A DNA stretch of 64,000 nucleotides from Alectoria sarmentosa (taxonomy: Eukaryota; Ascomycota; Lecanoromycetes; Lecanorales; Parmeliaceae): contig WOGZ01000055.1 of assembly GCA_009733775.1 (NCBI GenBank), positions 1 to 64,000 of the forward strand, in the 5' to 3' direction. Shown here piece by piece: positions 52,617 to 63,049 of this stretch (the first letter of the stretch is position 1; the number at the start of each line of letters is the position of its first letter). Below the pieces are notes generated by a model. It ran no database searches and was not told the origin of the DNA. It was given only the letters and a program-made list of their open reading frames with translations. Made by a program: the position numbers and the translations under genes.

Positions 52617-54233
52617 CATTCTCGTTGGTTTGGGGGGGTTGAAGGTCACGCTATTTCAGCTGTCCCTGAGATGCTGTCGGTCTGAAATCGATCAGATCTA
52701 TGCGCCAAGATTGAAATCTTGGTTTCGATTCCCGAGCTGGTTTGACAAGCGCTTCATTTGTGTGCGAGCGTCTTTTGGGGGGGGGGGGGGGGGGGTTTTT
52801 TTTTTATGGGCGCCAATGTATTTCGTGAAGCATGCAGAACCCGAAATGTCGTGTGTCCTATAGAGCTAGCTATACGGAGTAGAGAGTCCCACGATACCGA
52901 ATAGGGTATTGGGATTCAGAATTAAGAAGGTGACATGGCGACGTGAGTCGCGGAAAGGGAGAGTGTAGCAAGAGGAAATCATGATTCAAGCCAGCACCAG
53001 GAAAATAGTAATGCAAAAACACGCGAGAGTAGCTATATCCAGTCAAGGCGACATTGACGTGCTATTGACCAAAGGGGATTCCGGATTTATAGCATTTCCA
53101 GAGGATGCAGGAAAAGGAACAGATGTCCCTATCGACATGAACCTCCTCGCAGACCAGGGCTTTCCTGACGCTGAACCTTTTTACAGCGAAGAAGCCTCCG
53201 TCTGCAGCGGTCACGGCAGAAGAATCAGAATCCAAATTGAGTCTACGGACTTTTGGCTTCTTATCTGCGACGAAAGGGCGAGAGCACAAAAGCAAGAACC
53301 AGAAGCCCAGGAAAACCACACCGCCACCAGGGGATGCAAGAAGTCATAGGGCAAACTAGGCCGGATTGGGATGACAACCTTTTGCGTTGTGTCTCAATCC
53401 ACCACAAATGCTTTAAGATATGTCAAAGTTGAGATCTGATAAGAGAGGAAACGTATGATCCATGATCCAGGATTTTTTGAGATCAGAATTACGAATAATG
53501 TTGCTGCGTTCGTTGCGCAAGTAGGTATGAAAGGGCTGCTAAGCTATATGTGGTTAGGTTTCCCAATGACTTCTTGCACCCCCTGGTGCCGCCGAAACTC
53601 ACGATACTGAAATCGTTAGAGATGAGCCTTCTCTGACATTGACGGTTGAGTCAATTGCAATGTAGTAAGAATACCAGCGCGTGTGGCACTCCACAATAAA
53701 GCACGACCAAGCAAGCTGGAGTAGCGATAGCTGCCCAACAGTCCTTACCGCAAGTATCCAGTCCATACTTCAGCTTTTGCCTAGTAAGTAAGAGGCTGGT
53801 AAATGGGGTTCGATTTCTGGTCCGCAATGAAAGAGAGGAGACGAGGGACGACGTTGGTACCGGATTCGGAGGAGGGGAAGACGAGATGATTTTGCTGCTA
53901 TGGCGGGCTTGGAGTGCGGGAGAGATGCATGTTGTAAAGCTGCTGCGCCATCATGAACTGGGATAGTCATCACTACCACCCTAGTTGCCCAGCTCGCTTG
54001 CTCTATACATGAAAGCAGCAAGCTTGAGTGAGCAAGCGAGAACGAGGCAGAATTCTGTCGTCTAGTATCGCCAAGCCAATTGAACGCTCTTCAGTATTGA
54101 CACAGTTGACCAATACAACTGAGTAAAGACAAAAGCGATGACAACAGACGGGTGAATGAACATGCTCTTTCTAGGGCGAATTGTGTGAGCCAGGTTCACT
54201 CTTGCGGAGATCGTACCTTCTATAGTCTATCGA
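52617..54233. other. Gene-poor stretch, 1.6 kb
   Basis: Holds the G/T homopolymer at 52777-52805. Two opposed frames at 52981-53349 (+, 122 aa) and 53062-53319 (-, 85 aa, hydrophobic start FLGFWFLLL) overlap, and neither has a motif. Confidence 0.35.
52777..52805 (+). repeat. G20-T9 homopolymer junction
   Basis: Twenty G followed directly by nine T. Such runs are slippage hot spots and are often miscounted in assemblies. Confidence 0.9.
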
Positions 54234-55732
54234 TCAGGCGGCACCATTCCCCCTTTCCTGGTGTTGCTTCTTGTTCTCTTCTTCTTCTTCACGGCTCTTG
54301 TAGCCCAAGAACATCTTTAGCATCGCCAAATCATAGCTTGCCTTCATCGCCCCAGCAATAAGGAAGGCGACCCAGAATTTCCCAATGCCTGCAAGCCAGC
54401 CTGTAGCGACTGGCCCACCGCTTTGGCTAAGAGTCTTTACAACATTTACCACACCCATGATAGTCGTCCTCTCGCTAGGTAAGACTGCGGCAGAAAGAAA
54501 GGCCTGACGCGGGGCTTGGTCCATGTTCTGCATGCAAGATCGGAGGATGAGGAATGTCATAGACAACCACGCGGAGCTAGGCAATGGTATAAGAGCGAGG
54601 AAAATGGCCGACGGTAAATGTGTAAAGACCATGGTCTTGATCAATCCTATTCGCTTGGCGAGCGAAGATGCTGCAAGGTTTGAGATGGAGGAAATGATAT
54701 TCGTGGTGAAGAACAGGGTGCCAAGTTGGCCTTCTGGTATTTTGAACTCGCGATTGAAGAAGTAGGTGATCCAAGACAAGGGTACGAGACCGGAAGCCAG
54801 AGAGTCGATGGCGAAAAGCAGACAGAGCTTGATGAGGATGGTGCGTGAGCCTGGGGATATTGCTGGCCAGATAGATTTCCGCTTCGTTTGCGGGAGCGAT
54901 GCGCGTGCCTTCGATTGGACATGCTCTTCTTGGCTATCTTCGTCATCCGAAAGGAGACCTTCGGCTTCTACATCATCCATCTGATGCACCTCTCGATATT
55001 CCGGCTTTGGCGGTTGGGACTCGCATTTGTCGCTTAGCATGAGGGCGAGCAGAAGCTTGACAGCTCCCAAAACAGCATAGATGCCAAATATGATTTGGTA
55101 GGCACTTGTCTCGGACCGATCTCCTTCTCTGAGAAGCGCTTGCACTATCCAACCACACGCAATAGAGCCGCATGCTGTCCCCGCGTTGCCGAGCAATGTA
55201 TACCAGGCGAAGATGTCGCTACGTATCTCTTTCGCCGTGAGCTGGGCAAGTGTAGACTCCTCGATTGCTCTGAATGGACCTATTTCGTTGCCACTGGTTG
55301 TTGATAATCAGCATCTTCCTCCTCAAGGTGCATGAGGTGCCCATGCCTCGGGCTTATGACACCAAATATGCTCGCTGCCACCAGAATCCAGTAATTCCCA
55401 CTCAAGGCAAATACGACACCACTGGCGCTCATCAGTGCCGCCCCCAATATAAGAATCCGCCTTCTTCCCAGCCCATCTGCGACAAGTGTGAGGACGAAGC
55501 TGATAACGACATCTCCGAGGAGAGTCAGGGTCATAAAGAGTCCAATGCGAGCATCTGAAGTGCCGAGGCTTGAGAGGTAGAGGGCTAGTATGAGCGTCGA
55601 GGCTCCGTAGGCAAAAAGGCGTGTGAATCGTTGCAGACATAGGAGCTTGGTATCTCTAGAGGATTGTGCTATGGAGAATACGCCGAGCTCTTCTGCTACC
55701 TTTGACAAGAAGGACACTGCTTTCGAAGCCAT
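54234..55732 (-). CDS. MFS transporter, substrate unknown
   Basis: Exons 55732-55347 and 55293-54234 give about 481 aa. N-half helices include LFAYGASTLILALYLSSLG and the MFS motif A in LVADGLGRRRILILGA. The splice joins FGVISP to SGNEIGPFRAIEESTLAQL, a conserved loop, then DIFAWYTLLGNAGTACGS. A central cytosolic loop is acidic (EGLLSDDEDSQEE). C-half helices include LLFAIDSLASGLVPLSW, and the late loop has MDQAPRQAFLSAAVLPSERT. The C-terminus is a Glu/Lys-rich tail. The 53-base intron uses a GC donor (GAG/GCATGG) and CCAG acceptor; no GT donor keeps this frame. Twelve helices are plausible; the type is close to fungal transporters of unknown substrate rather than DHA1. A perfect palindrome lies about 120 bases before the start. 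Confidence 0.82.
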
Positions 55733-56329
55733 TCTATAAAAGCGCCTTGCATGAGATCAGTGCACAACTTCCTTTTCCATTGTCAAGAGCTGCGGCTGTC
55801 AAAGAAAAAGATTGGTTCATATGACGACGCGGGGGGTACTTTTGAGCCCCTCGGACGTCCGAGCCATGGCCGAAGACCATTTCCGAGGGGCTAAGGTATT
55901 CACTATTCACCGCTTTAGCGAATCATTTCTCGATCTGTTTTGAGGGTCAATCTTGAGGCTCCTAGACCCTGGCGACCCTTTCTGAGCAGCTGAGGCAGCG
56001 CGGTAACAATCCACTTCACTAATATTTGGGCTGCATGTTACAGCTTGAAAGTAAAAGGTAGGTGGTACCTTAAGTAAAAATCTCTTGGCGTAATTTTCGA
56101 ATGAGTGAATGGTCAGCTCGGTTTCTGGCGGAAGCAATGAACAGACGGAAACTCGGCGTTTGTATTACGAACTTTCACACACATCGCAATCACCTTCAGT
56201 GAACATTGCGCCCTCGAGGCTGAGGAATTGATTTCTTCGAGTATCCTCGGATCTCTTCATTCTCGATGCCCAGGACGTAATGCGATTCGAACGGATTCAG
56301 CTGCAGCTTATACCCGCAAAGCTACCAAC
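55733..56329. promoter_or_regulatory. Divergent promoter, MFS / SYLF genes
   Basis: Region between the divergent MFS (start 55732) and SYLF (start 56330) genes. It contains the nested palindromes described at 55845-55892. Confidence 0.5.
55845..55892. promoter_or_regulatory. Nested inverted repeats with a CGG-N4-CCG palindrome
   Basis: CTCGGACGTCCGAG (55850-55863) is a perfect 14-base palindrome with CGG-N4-CCG geometry, as bound by Zn2Cys6 dimers. It overlaps an outer perfect 10-base inverted repeat: AGCCCCTCGG at 55845-55854 and CCGAGGGGCT at 55883-55892. A GCCATGGC palindrome lies between. It also holds CCTCGG and CCGAGG cores. Confidence 0.6.
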
Positions 56330-58174
56330 ATGCCCATCCAATTCCCCGCGCTTCCTAGCTGGTCTACGACCAAGACCACCTCAAAGCAAGGCTTTGACAA
56401 AGTCTACAACCTCGTCGACAAGCTTGGTGCTCCTGTCAACAAGTTGTCGAACAAACTAGGGTCCGAAGCCTTCTGGCCAACTACACTCGATAAAGAATCA
56501 GACAAGGCTGCGCGAATCCTTCGTAGCTTTTGTAAAGATGGCTTCTATGTGGAAGAAGAGAACCACCTCGCCAACGGTGTCGTCAATGCCGCTAAGCCTA
56601 GTGGGAAACAGAGGGTCATCAAGAAGATTCCGACGGAAGTGATCAAAAGGGCCAAGGGGCTGGCAATATTTACAACTATGAGGACAGGGCTGTGGGTCAG
56701 TGGAGCTGGAGGATCTGGAATTCTGGTTGGTAGGAAGGAGGATGGCAGTTGGTCACCGCCCTCTGGTATCTTGCTGCATACTGCCGGCCTTGGATTCATG
56801 GTCGGAGTTGATATCTACGATTGCGTGGTGGTTATCAATACCGAGAAGGCGCTGGAAGCGTTCACTAAGATACGCGCCACGGTTGGAGGGGAGATCAGTG
56901 TCGTGGCTGGGCCCGTCGGGATAGGTGGGATTTTGGAGACGGAGCTGCACAAGAGACAGGCGCCCGTATTCAATTACATGAAGAGTCGAGGCTTCTACGC
57001 TGGGGTGCAAATCGATGGGACAGTGGTCATCGAGAGAGGAGATGAGAACGAGAAATTCTACGGTCAAAAATTGTCTGTTGCGGAAATCCTAGCAGGCAAG
57101 GTCAGGCATGAGCCATACGAGATTCGGACACTCATGGCTACGATCAAGGCAGCTCAGGGCGACAACGTCGACGAAGGCTTGATAGCACCAGCCGAGCCCA
57201 CACCTGGAGACTTTGAAGTGGCGGATGATCCAGCTACGGGATTTGGCCTACCACCCCCGGAAGATGACCCAGACCCTTATGGAGTCCACGCCTTGCAGGA
57301 GCAAGGTATGGAAATCAAGGAGATCACAGAAGCTGGCACAAAGAGTAGGCCAAGCAGTGACGCCTTCGAATACAAACCTTCACCACATAGCCCAATCTTC
57401 AGCAATTTCAATCGACAGAACAGTATCGCCAGGAGAGATTCCAGGAGAGACAGTGGGAAGCTCAGCATTGCCAGCACCGATCGTGGGACGCAGACCGCTG
57501 AGCCACTTCAAATGCCAACCTTCACAGATTCCCCAGAAGCAGGAAGCCGCAGCCCAGTCACGAAAACATCACAGAACCTTGCAGATGATGTTGATGACGG
57601 CGAAACTGTTCATGATCTACAAAGTCACGAGGAAGACGCCCACGAGATGCCGGTCATCCAGAAAGCCAAGGTAGTGACCATACCTAAGAGGATACCACCA
57701 GCTCTTCCACCCCGAAGTCCTTATCGGAATTCAGGATCGAAGAACGCTAATGTCGATCTTCCCACAAGTCCTCTTGCCCAAGACTATGAAGAATCAGGGC
57801 TGGGTATCAACCTCACTGGCCCACCAGATGATCAAATCGACGGCGAAAAAGAAGCCTTCCACCCAGAGGGTCAGGGTGGGCTTGAGGATAAGCTGACTGA
57901 AATTGATCTCGCTCCTAAATATGATACTGAAAGGCTATCCCCCAAGAAAGACGGCTTCGACGAAGTTTCAATGAGTGGATCAGACTACTCACACGCGCCA
58001 GCAGAGACGCCCATCAGGATGGAGGACAATGAGGCGAGCAACGGGCTTGCTATTGGTATTGGAAAGGAGAACGAGGGGCCTGTTAAGGCAGTGGCTAATG
58101 AAGACGAGGAGTTCCATTCCATTCCCAGTACGCCGTTAGAAGCATCTTACCCTGGAGCATGGAAAAGCGGATAG
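56330..58174 (+). CDS. SYLF (DUF500) domain protein
   Basis: Single frame, about 614 aa from the ATG at 56330 (an in-frame upstream ATG at 56228 would add 34 residues not typical of the family). The SYLF domain spans about residues 60-280: KAARILRSFCKDGFYVEEEN, KRAKGLAIFTTMRTGLWVSG, GAGGSGILVGRKEDGSWSPP, GLGFMVGVDIYDCVVVIN and GVQIDGTVVIERGDENEKFYG. SYLF domains bind phosphoinositides and, in yeast Ysc84/Lsb3, actin. Unlike those, no SH3 domain follows. The C-terminal 330 residues are disordered, rich in Ser/Pro/Asp/Glu, with one polyproline site (RIPPALPPRSPY) that could itself bind SH3 domains. It probably acts in endocytosis or membrane traffic (inference). Confidence 0.85.
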   Translation: MPIQFPALPSWSTTKTTSKQGFDKVYNLVDKLGAPVNKLSNKLGSEAFWPTTLDKESDKAARILRSFCKDGFYVEEENHLANGVVNAAKPSGKQRVIKKIPTEVIKRAKGLAIFTTMRTGLWVSGAGGSGILVGRKEDGSWSPPSGILLHTAGLGFMVGVDIYDCVVVINTEKALEAFTKIRATVGGEISVVAGPVGIGGILETELHKRQAPVFNYMKSRGFYAGVQIDGTVVIERGDENEKFYGQKLSVAEILAGKVRHEPYEIRTLMATIKAAQGDNVDEGLIAPAEPTPGDFEVADDPATGFGLPPPEDDPDPYGVHALQEQGMEIKEITEAGTKSRPSSDAFEYKPSPHSPIFSNFNRQNSIARRDSRRDSGKLSIASTDRGTQTAEPLQMPTFTDSPEAGSRSPVTKTSQNLADDVDDGETVHDLQSHEEDAHEMPVIQKAKVVTIPKRIPPALPPRSPYRNSGSKNANVDLPTSPLAQDYEESGLGINLTGPPDDQIDGEKEAFHPEGQGGLEDKLTEIDLAPKYDTERLSPKKDGFDEVSMSGSDYSHAPAETPIRMEDNEASNGLAIGIGKENEGPVKAVANEDEEFHSIPSTPLEASYPGAWKSG

Positions 58175-58488
58175 AGAAGGTTTCTCATAGACTTTTACGG
58201 TGTGTTACATGTCTTTATAGAGCTTTGAAATGACTAGACGACAGTTTTTACTTCGTTAAGACTGTCTGACTTCAAGCTTTTCTCTGCATGATAGAAGCCT
58301 CGCGCATTGTCTCACACAGTGCAGACACGCCAAGAAACGTACCTTACCTAGCCTGGTGCCTGGCGCTAAGCCTAGAAGGGCGGCAATCAGCCGGCAAAAA
58401 GACTACCACCACTACCACAACAAATATATCTTCCCATTTCCACTGCTCATCTTTTGTATCGACACCCACAACCAAGCCATCTGCACTC
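58175..58488. other. Intergenic, SYLF to PARP gene
   Basis: 314 bases on the same strand, including an ACCACCACTACCACAACAA run near 58405-58425. No gene seen. Confidence 0.4.
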
Positions 58489-61354
58489 ATGGCAACTCCA
58501 CTTAATGGCTGCGTCATAGCCTTGAGCGGGAAGTTCGATGACACGCATGGTAAGCAAACAAGTCTGGACATCCCACGCTACTTCACCCTCAGCAAAAGAG
58601 TCAACACGGCACATCTCGAATTCTAATCTCTCTCGGCATCGCGAAGCGAAAATAGGAGCCCTTATCAAGAAGAATGGCGGTAAAAACAGCACCAAAGTCT
58701 CCAGAGAGGAGGAGGCTCTGAGGGTTACGCATCTGATTGCAACTGCTCAGTCCATCGAAGCCCAGACCGAGAAAGGTGAGACCATCAGCTGCTCATCTCC
58801 CTAAATACTATCCAAAATTTCGCATGGCCTCAAGTGTCTTTTGCTACTTCCTTTTCCTGACTTTGAACGCCTGCTCTCTCGTAACATCCCTGGTCGTCTC
58901 TAACAAGCAGACACATCTCTCCGTGCAGTCGTCTTTCATATCGCTTTCAGTTCACCGCATATCCACACCATGGCTCTAGGCAGCCTGCCTTCTTCACGTT
59001 TCATTTAACACTCGACTAACGCTTTAGTGCTTGTCTCTGTCAAAGTTCAGGAAGCTAGCAGTTTCCCCGACATCAAAATCGTCAGCTTTGACTGGCTCAC
59101 AGCCTCAATCAGCAGCCAAACTCGAGCCGATGAAGCTCAATTCTCATTCGGTCAAACAAGATTGAATCAAGATGACGCTGCGAGCTCAATGGGCCACACG
59201 AATTCCGAAGAGAACGGGAGCAAGGGTAAGGGTACAAAACGACCGCGAAGCCCGACCCCGATCAATGATGAGCCCTCATATGTCGAGGAAGCCGAAGATC
59301 AGCCACCTGTGAAGAAATACAAGGATGTTCAGAGAGCAAAATCTCGCTCACTTGTGATCCCAATGGACGAGACATGCCCTCTTACAGGTAAAACCTCTTC
59401 TCATTCTGCATTGTCCATGGTTCATGTCGACTGACGGCAATAGGTAACTTTCGAGTATATATTGGCGAAGACGGTATGATCTACGATGCCACCTTGAACC
59501 AGACGAACGCAGGTCTCAATAACAACAAATTCTACCGCGTTCAGCTTTTAGTGTCAGAGGCTGGCAGATACCGAACATGGACTCGCTGGGGAAGAGTTGG
59601 TGAATCTGGGAAAGGTGTGGCTCTTGGAAATGGCAGCTTGGAAATTGCAATGGCCTCCTTTGAAGGGAAGTTCAAAGAGAAAGCTGGAGTCACCTGGTCC
59701 AGCAGATTCACCACGCCATTAGGAAGTAGGCAGAAAGGATACTACACATTTATCGAACGCAAATACGAAGACGATTCTGACGATGATGCTGAGCATCCAC
59801 CTGTTGCGAGCAGTAGCGGGGCCTCGAAGAATGGGGGTACCGTTAGTCCTGTCAAGCGAGCGGACAGTGCGCTTCCAAAACCCGTGCAGCGACTCTTGGA
59901 GTTGATATTCAATCAGCAGCACTTTGCGGATACTATGAGGGAACTGGACTACGATGGGAACAAGGCACCTCTACGAAAGCTAACCAAGCGCATGCTGGAG
60001 AGGGGTTTCGAACTTCTCGGAGAAATTGAAGAACTGCTTATGAATCCATCTGCTGCCTACAGCAAGCACGACCTGACTTGGGATGATGCTATGGCAGCAT
60101 GCAGCAATTCGTTTTATACCATAATTCCTCATGATTTTGGTCGGAGCCGACCACCAGCTACCTGGTCCGATGAGATGCTGAAGAAGGAGCTCAAACTGAT
60201 GGAGTCACTGAGTGATATGAAGATTGCCCATACCATCATGAAAGGTACTAAAGGTCAAGATACTCTCAATACGCTCGATCGCCATTTTTCTGGGCTTGGA
60301 TTGCAAGAAATGATCCCTCGTGAGTCATGATCCCTTTCTTATACCAAGATTGCGGTTTCGTGGCCCATAGTCGCCCCTTGTTGCTGACTCTAGATTTATC
60401 TTGATTTCGCTCCAACGACTAACGTCTGCCTAGTCAACATGGCCTCGGACGAGTTCACACTCCTCGAGGATTACCTCATCAAATCTCATGGACATACCCA
60501 TCATCTCTCCTTTAAGGTACACCGCTGTCCTACTCAACCAATTGTCAGACTCTCATATTGTGTTTCCAGGTCCAAGACATTTTCCGCATCCAGCGCAAGG
60601 GCGAAGAGGAGCGTTTCAGGAAGTCACCTTACGCGAAAGTCAAAGGCAGCGATCGCCGCCTCCTCTGGCACGGTTCTCGAGTCACCAATTACGGCGGCAT
60701 CCTGTCTCAAGGCCTTCGTATCGCCCCTCCAGGAGCTCCAGTGAATGGCTACGCGTTTGGCAAGGGTGTATACCTCGTGAGTATGCCCCATACTTCTCCA
60801 CTATCCATCAAAAGCATATTGTAACCCATTTTAACACAAAAGAGTCCTAGGCCGACGTCTCCTCCAAATCTGCCAACTACTGCCAGTCCCACGCCTCCAG
60901 CAACACAGGTCTCCTCCTCCTCTGCGAAGCCGAACTCGGCAAACCGATGCTTGAGCTCGAAACCGGCCGCACTGATGCCGCAGAGTTGGCCAAACAGCGC
61001 GGATGCATCGCTACTTGGGGTAAAGGTGCTACCGTGCCTATGGGGTGGAAGGACGCGGGATGCGTTAATGCAAACTTAGCAGGTGTGATGATGGTACGTA
61101 TTTGATCCGACCACATTGACGAGGACTTGGGTAGATGCTGATGGGTAGTGACAGCCCGACACGACAAAGGAGCCAGGTCCGGCGGACTATGCGGCTAGCT
61201 ATCTGCAGTATAATGTACGTCTTTCTCCTTTTCTACTCTGATTTACAAGCCCCACGCTGACTGAGAATAGGAATACATCGCCTACGACATCGCTCAGGTC
61301 AAGCTCCGCTACCTACTGCGCGTGGAGATGACACAGGGTGGGCATGGGTATTGA
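58489..61354 (+). CDS. Poly(ADP-ribose) polymerase, BRCT-WGR-PRD-catalytic
   Basis: Nine exons (58489-58549, 58647-58775, 59028-59387, 59444-60319, 60434-60516, 60570-60776, 60851-61093, 61155-61214, 61271-61354) give about 700 aa. The N-terminal BRCT domain reads NGCVIALSGKFDD, THLIATAQSIE and IKIVSFDWLTASI. A Lys/Arg linker (KGTKRPRSP) may be a nuclear signal. The WGR domain has RTWTRWGRVGESGKG. The helical regulatory domain follows (VQRLLELIFNQQHF). The catalytic domain keeps the H-Y-E triad: LLWHGSRVTNYGGIL (His), GKGVYLADVSSKSANYC (Tyr) and YNEYIAYDIAQVKLRYLL (Glu). Animal PARP1 zinc fingers are absent, as in other filamentous fungi. It makes poly-ADP-ribose from NAD+ in DNA-damage signalling. 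Intron 2 (252 bases) is the least certain. Confidence 0.88.
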
Positions 61355-61703
61355 GCTGCAGTGGGTTGCAGCGAGTGAGCGCCTCAGGGCTCAGCGTAGA
61401 GCGAATCTTGAACCAGGACAGAGAGACGTATGGTGGAACAGCCAGTTTCGGGTTTGCATTTACTACTGCAACTACTAAGTCGCAGAGATACCTGCTTTCG
61501 TTGCTAGCTTGAGCGGTTGACTCCCAGCAAAAGCAATGAGAGCAAATGTTGCTCCCAGTGTTGATGGCATTGCTACCTCTAGAACCTGAAAGGGTCGAAA
61601 CCGATTCTATGCCGCTTTAAATGCATCATCTTCATCATCTCTCTTCCATAAAGTGCTCTTCTGATGAAGCGAAGACATTGAAGCCATCAAGCCCTCAGCC
61701 TCC
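61355..61703. other. Intergenic between convergent genes
   Basis: Shared 3' region of PARP and CSN6; no motif seen. Confidence 0.4.
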
Positions 61704-63049
61704 TCACATCACAAATGCCCCCTCCATACTCATGCCCTCCCCGTTCGATCCACCTCCCAGCCCACCATCACCACTCAATCCTTGACTCCACACGTCATCC
61801 ATGCCCCCTCCACCCATAGCAAACCCGCTCTTCCCTTTCCCCTTGAGCACTCCCTCCACTATTCCGAACTTCCTACCCATCTCCCGCGCCTCCTTCACAC
61901 TCTTGCCCAAGCTGCCGAGTAACGACACGAGCTCCACATCTGATTTCTCGGCGAGCGTTTCTTGCCGGAAAGTCGAGTGGTGTTCTGGTGGTAACAGCAA
62001 AGGAAGGCGAGATAGGAGAGCGAGGATGGAGCGGAGGAGGGGATGATTGAGTTCGGAGATTGGGGTGTCGGCCGGGGGTGTGGTGGGATCTGAGGGTGGG
62101 CTGTCGGAAGCAGTTGATAGGTAGGATGGTGGAAGGGAGGTGAGGTAGGCTTTGAGGAGTTGGATGCGGGTGTGGAGCATCTTTACTGCGTTGGCGCGGG
62201 CGGTGAGAGATGCAATGACTGTCTCTCTACACGTTAGCAATCTCCTCATCGGTCGGGAAACGGTGAAGGCGTACGTTCTTCATCCTCACTGGACAATATA
62301 CTCGAATCGTCTACGGCTTTACTCTCCCGGTCAACCGCCTTCCCTTTCTTGTCCACCTGCCCCACAGCCTTCTGCGACGCCTGCCCTTTCGTATCCTTCG
62401 CTGCACTGTCGATAGCTGTAGCGTTCCCTCCGCCCCGAGCTACGAAGTCCACGCTTATCATCTCTGCTTCCCCCGTCTCCACACTGTAAGGTATTTCGCG
62501 AAACTTCAAGTCTAAAGGTGCTTCGGCACCATCAATTTCCATGCCTTGGCCTTCGTTGTTGTCGTAGACGGATTCGTATATCGTTAACGGCAATTTACCG
62601 CCCACTGCTGCGCCTTCAAGAACGCTCGATGGGTGGAAGGCGAGGAGAACGGCGGTTTCATTATAGGTGTGTAGAATCTGCTGATGAATAGGCACATGTA
62701 CGCCCTCCGGCCCCGTCACTGGGGTCGTAGTGAACCATCCCACCAATTCCAAGGCTGGGGCTAAATGTACATCCTTATACTGCTGCAACCGATCCTTGAA
62801 CCATGCCTCGTGCAGTAGTACCTGTCCATTGTTCTGAACGGTCTGGCAATCGAAAGCGTGCTCAAGGCTGACTGAGCGACCGGACTGCTGACCGATGAGA
62901 GCGCCAACTATTGGGGGACTTTGCCGGCGGAGCGTGTGGCGTGTTATGTAGTCAGAGATTGTGAGGAGGATGAGAGGGTGCAGGTTTATATGGAGGTCGG
63001 AGGAGGGGGATTTGTGGGTTGAGAGGAGAGAGGTTGAGGTAGGAGCCAT
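61704..63049 (-). CDS. CSN6: COP9 signalosome subunit 6
   Basis: MPN-domain partner of the deneddylase Csn5 in the COP9 signalosome, which removes Nedd8 from cullins (family knowledge). Exons 63049-62275 and 62224-61704 (50-base intron, GTACGC...GTAGAG) give about 431 aa. The MPN domain starts INLHPLILLTISDYITRHTL and continues with QSPPIVGALIGQQSGR, SLEHAFDCQ and LELVGWFTTTP. The JAMM metal ligands (HxH...D) are missing, as expected of CSN6. After a Ser/Asp/Lys linker with the intron, the C-terminal helices contain NAVKMLHTRIQLLKAYL and NHPLLRSILALLSRLP. The C-terminus is Gly-rich. Three AG choices lie close together at the acceptor; the chosen one restores the frame (EEQTVIASL). Confidence 0.88.

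Noticed and set aside
52680..52750. Possible tRNA near GGTTTCGATTCCCGAGC
   Set aside because: Acceptor ends do not pair and no A box is present; the stem CCAAGATT/AATCTTGG is a simple hairpin.
52981..53349. Opposed 122-aa and 85-aa frames
   Set aside because: They overlap, lack motifs, and neither strand has better support.
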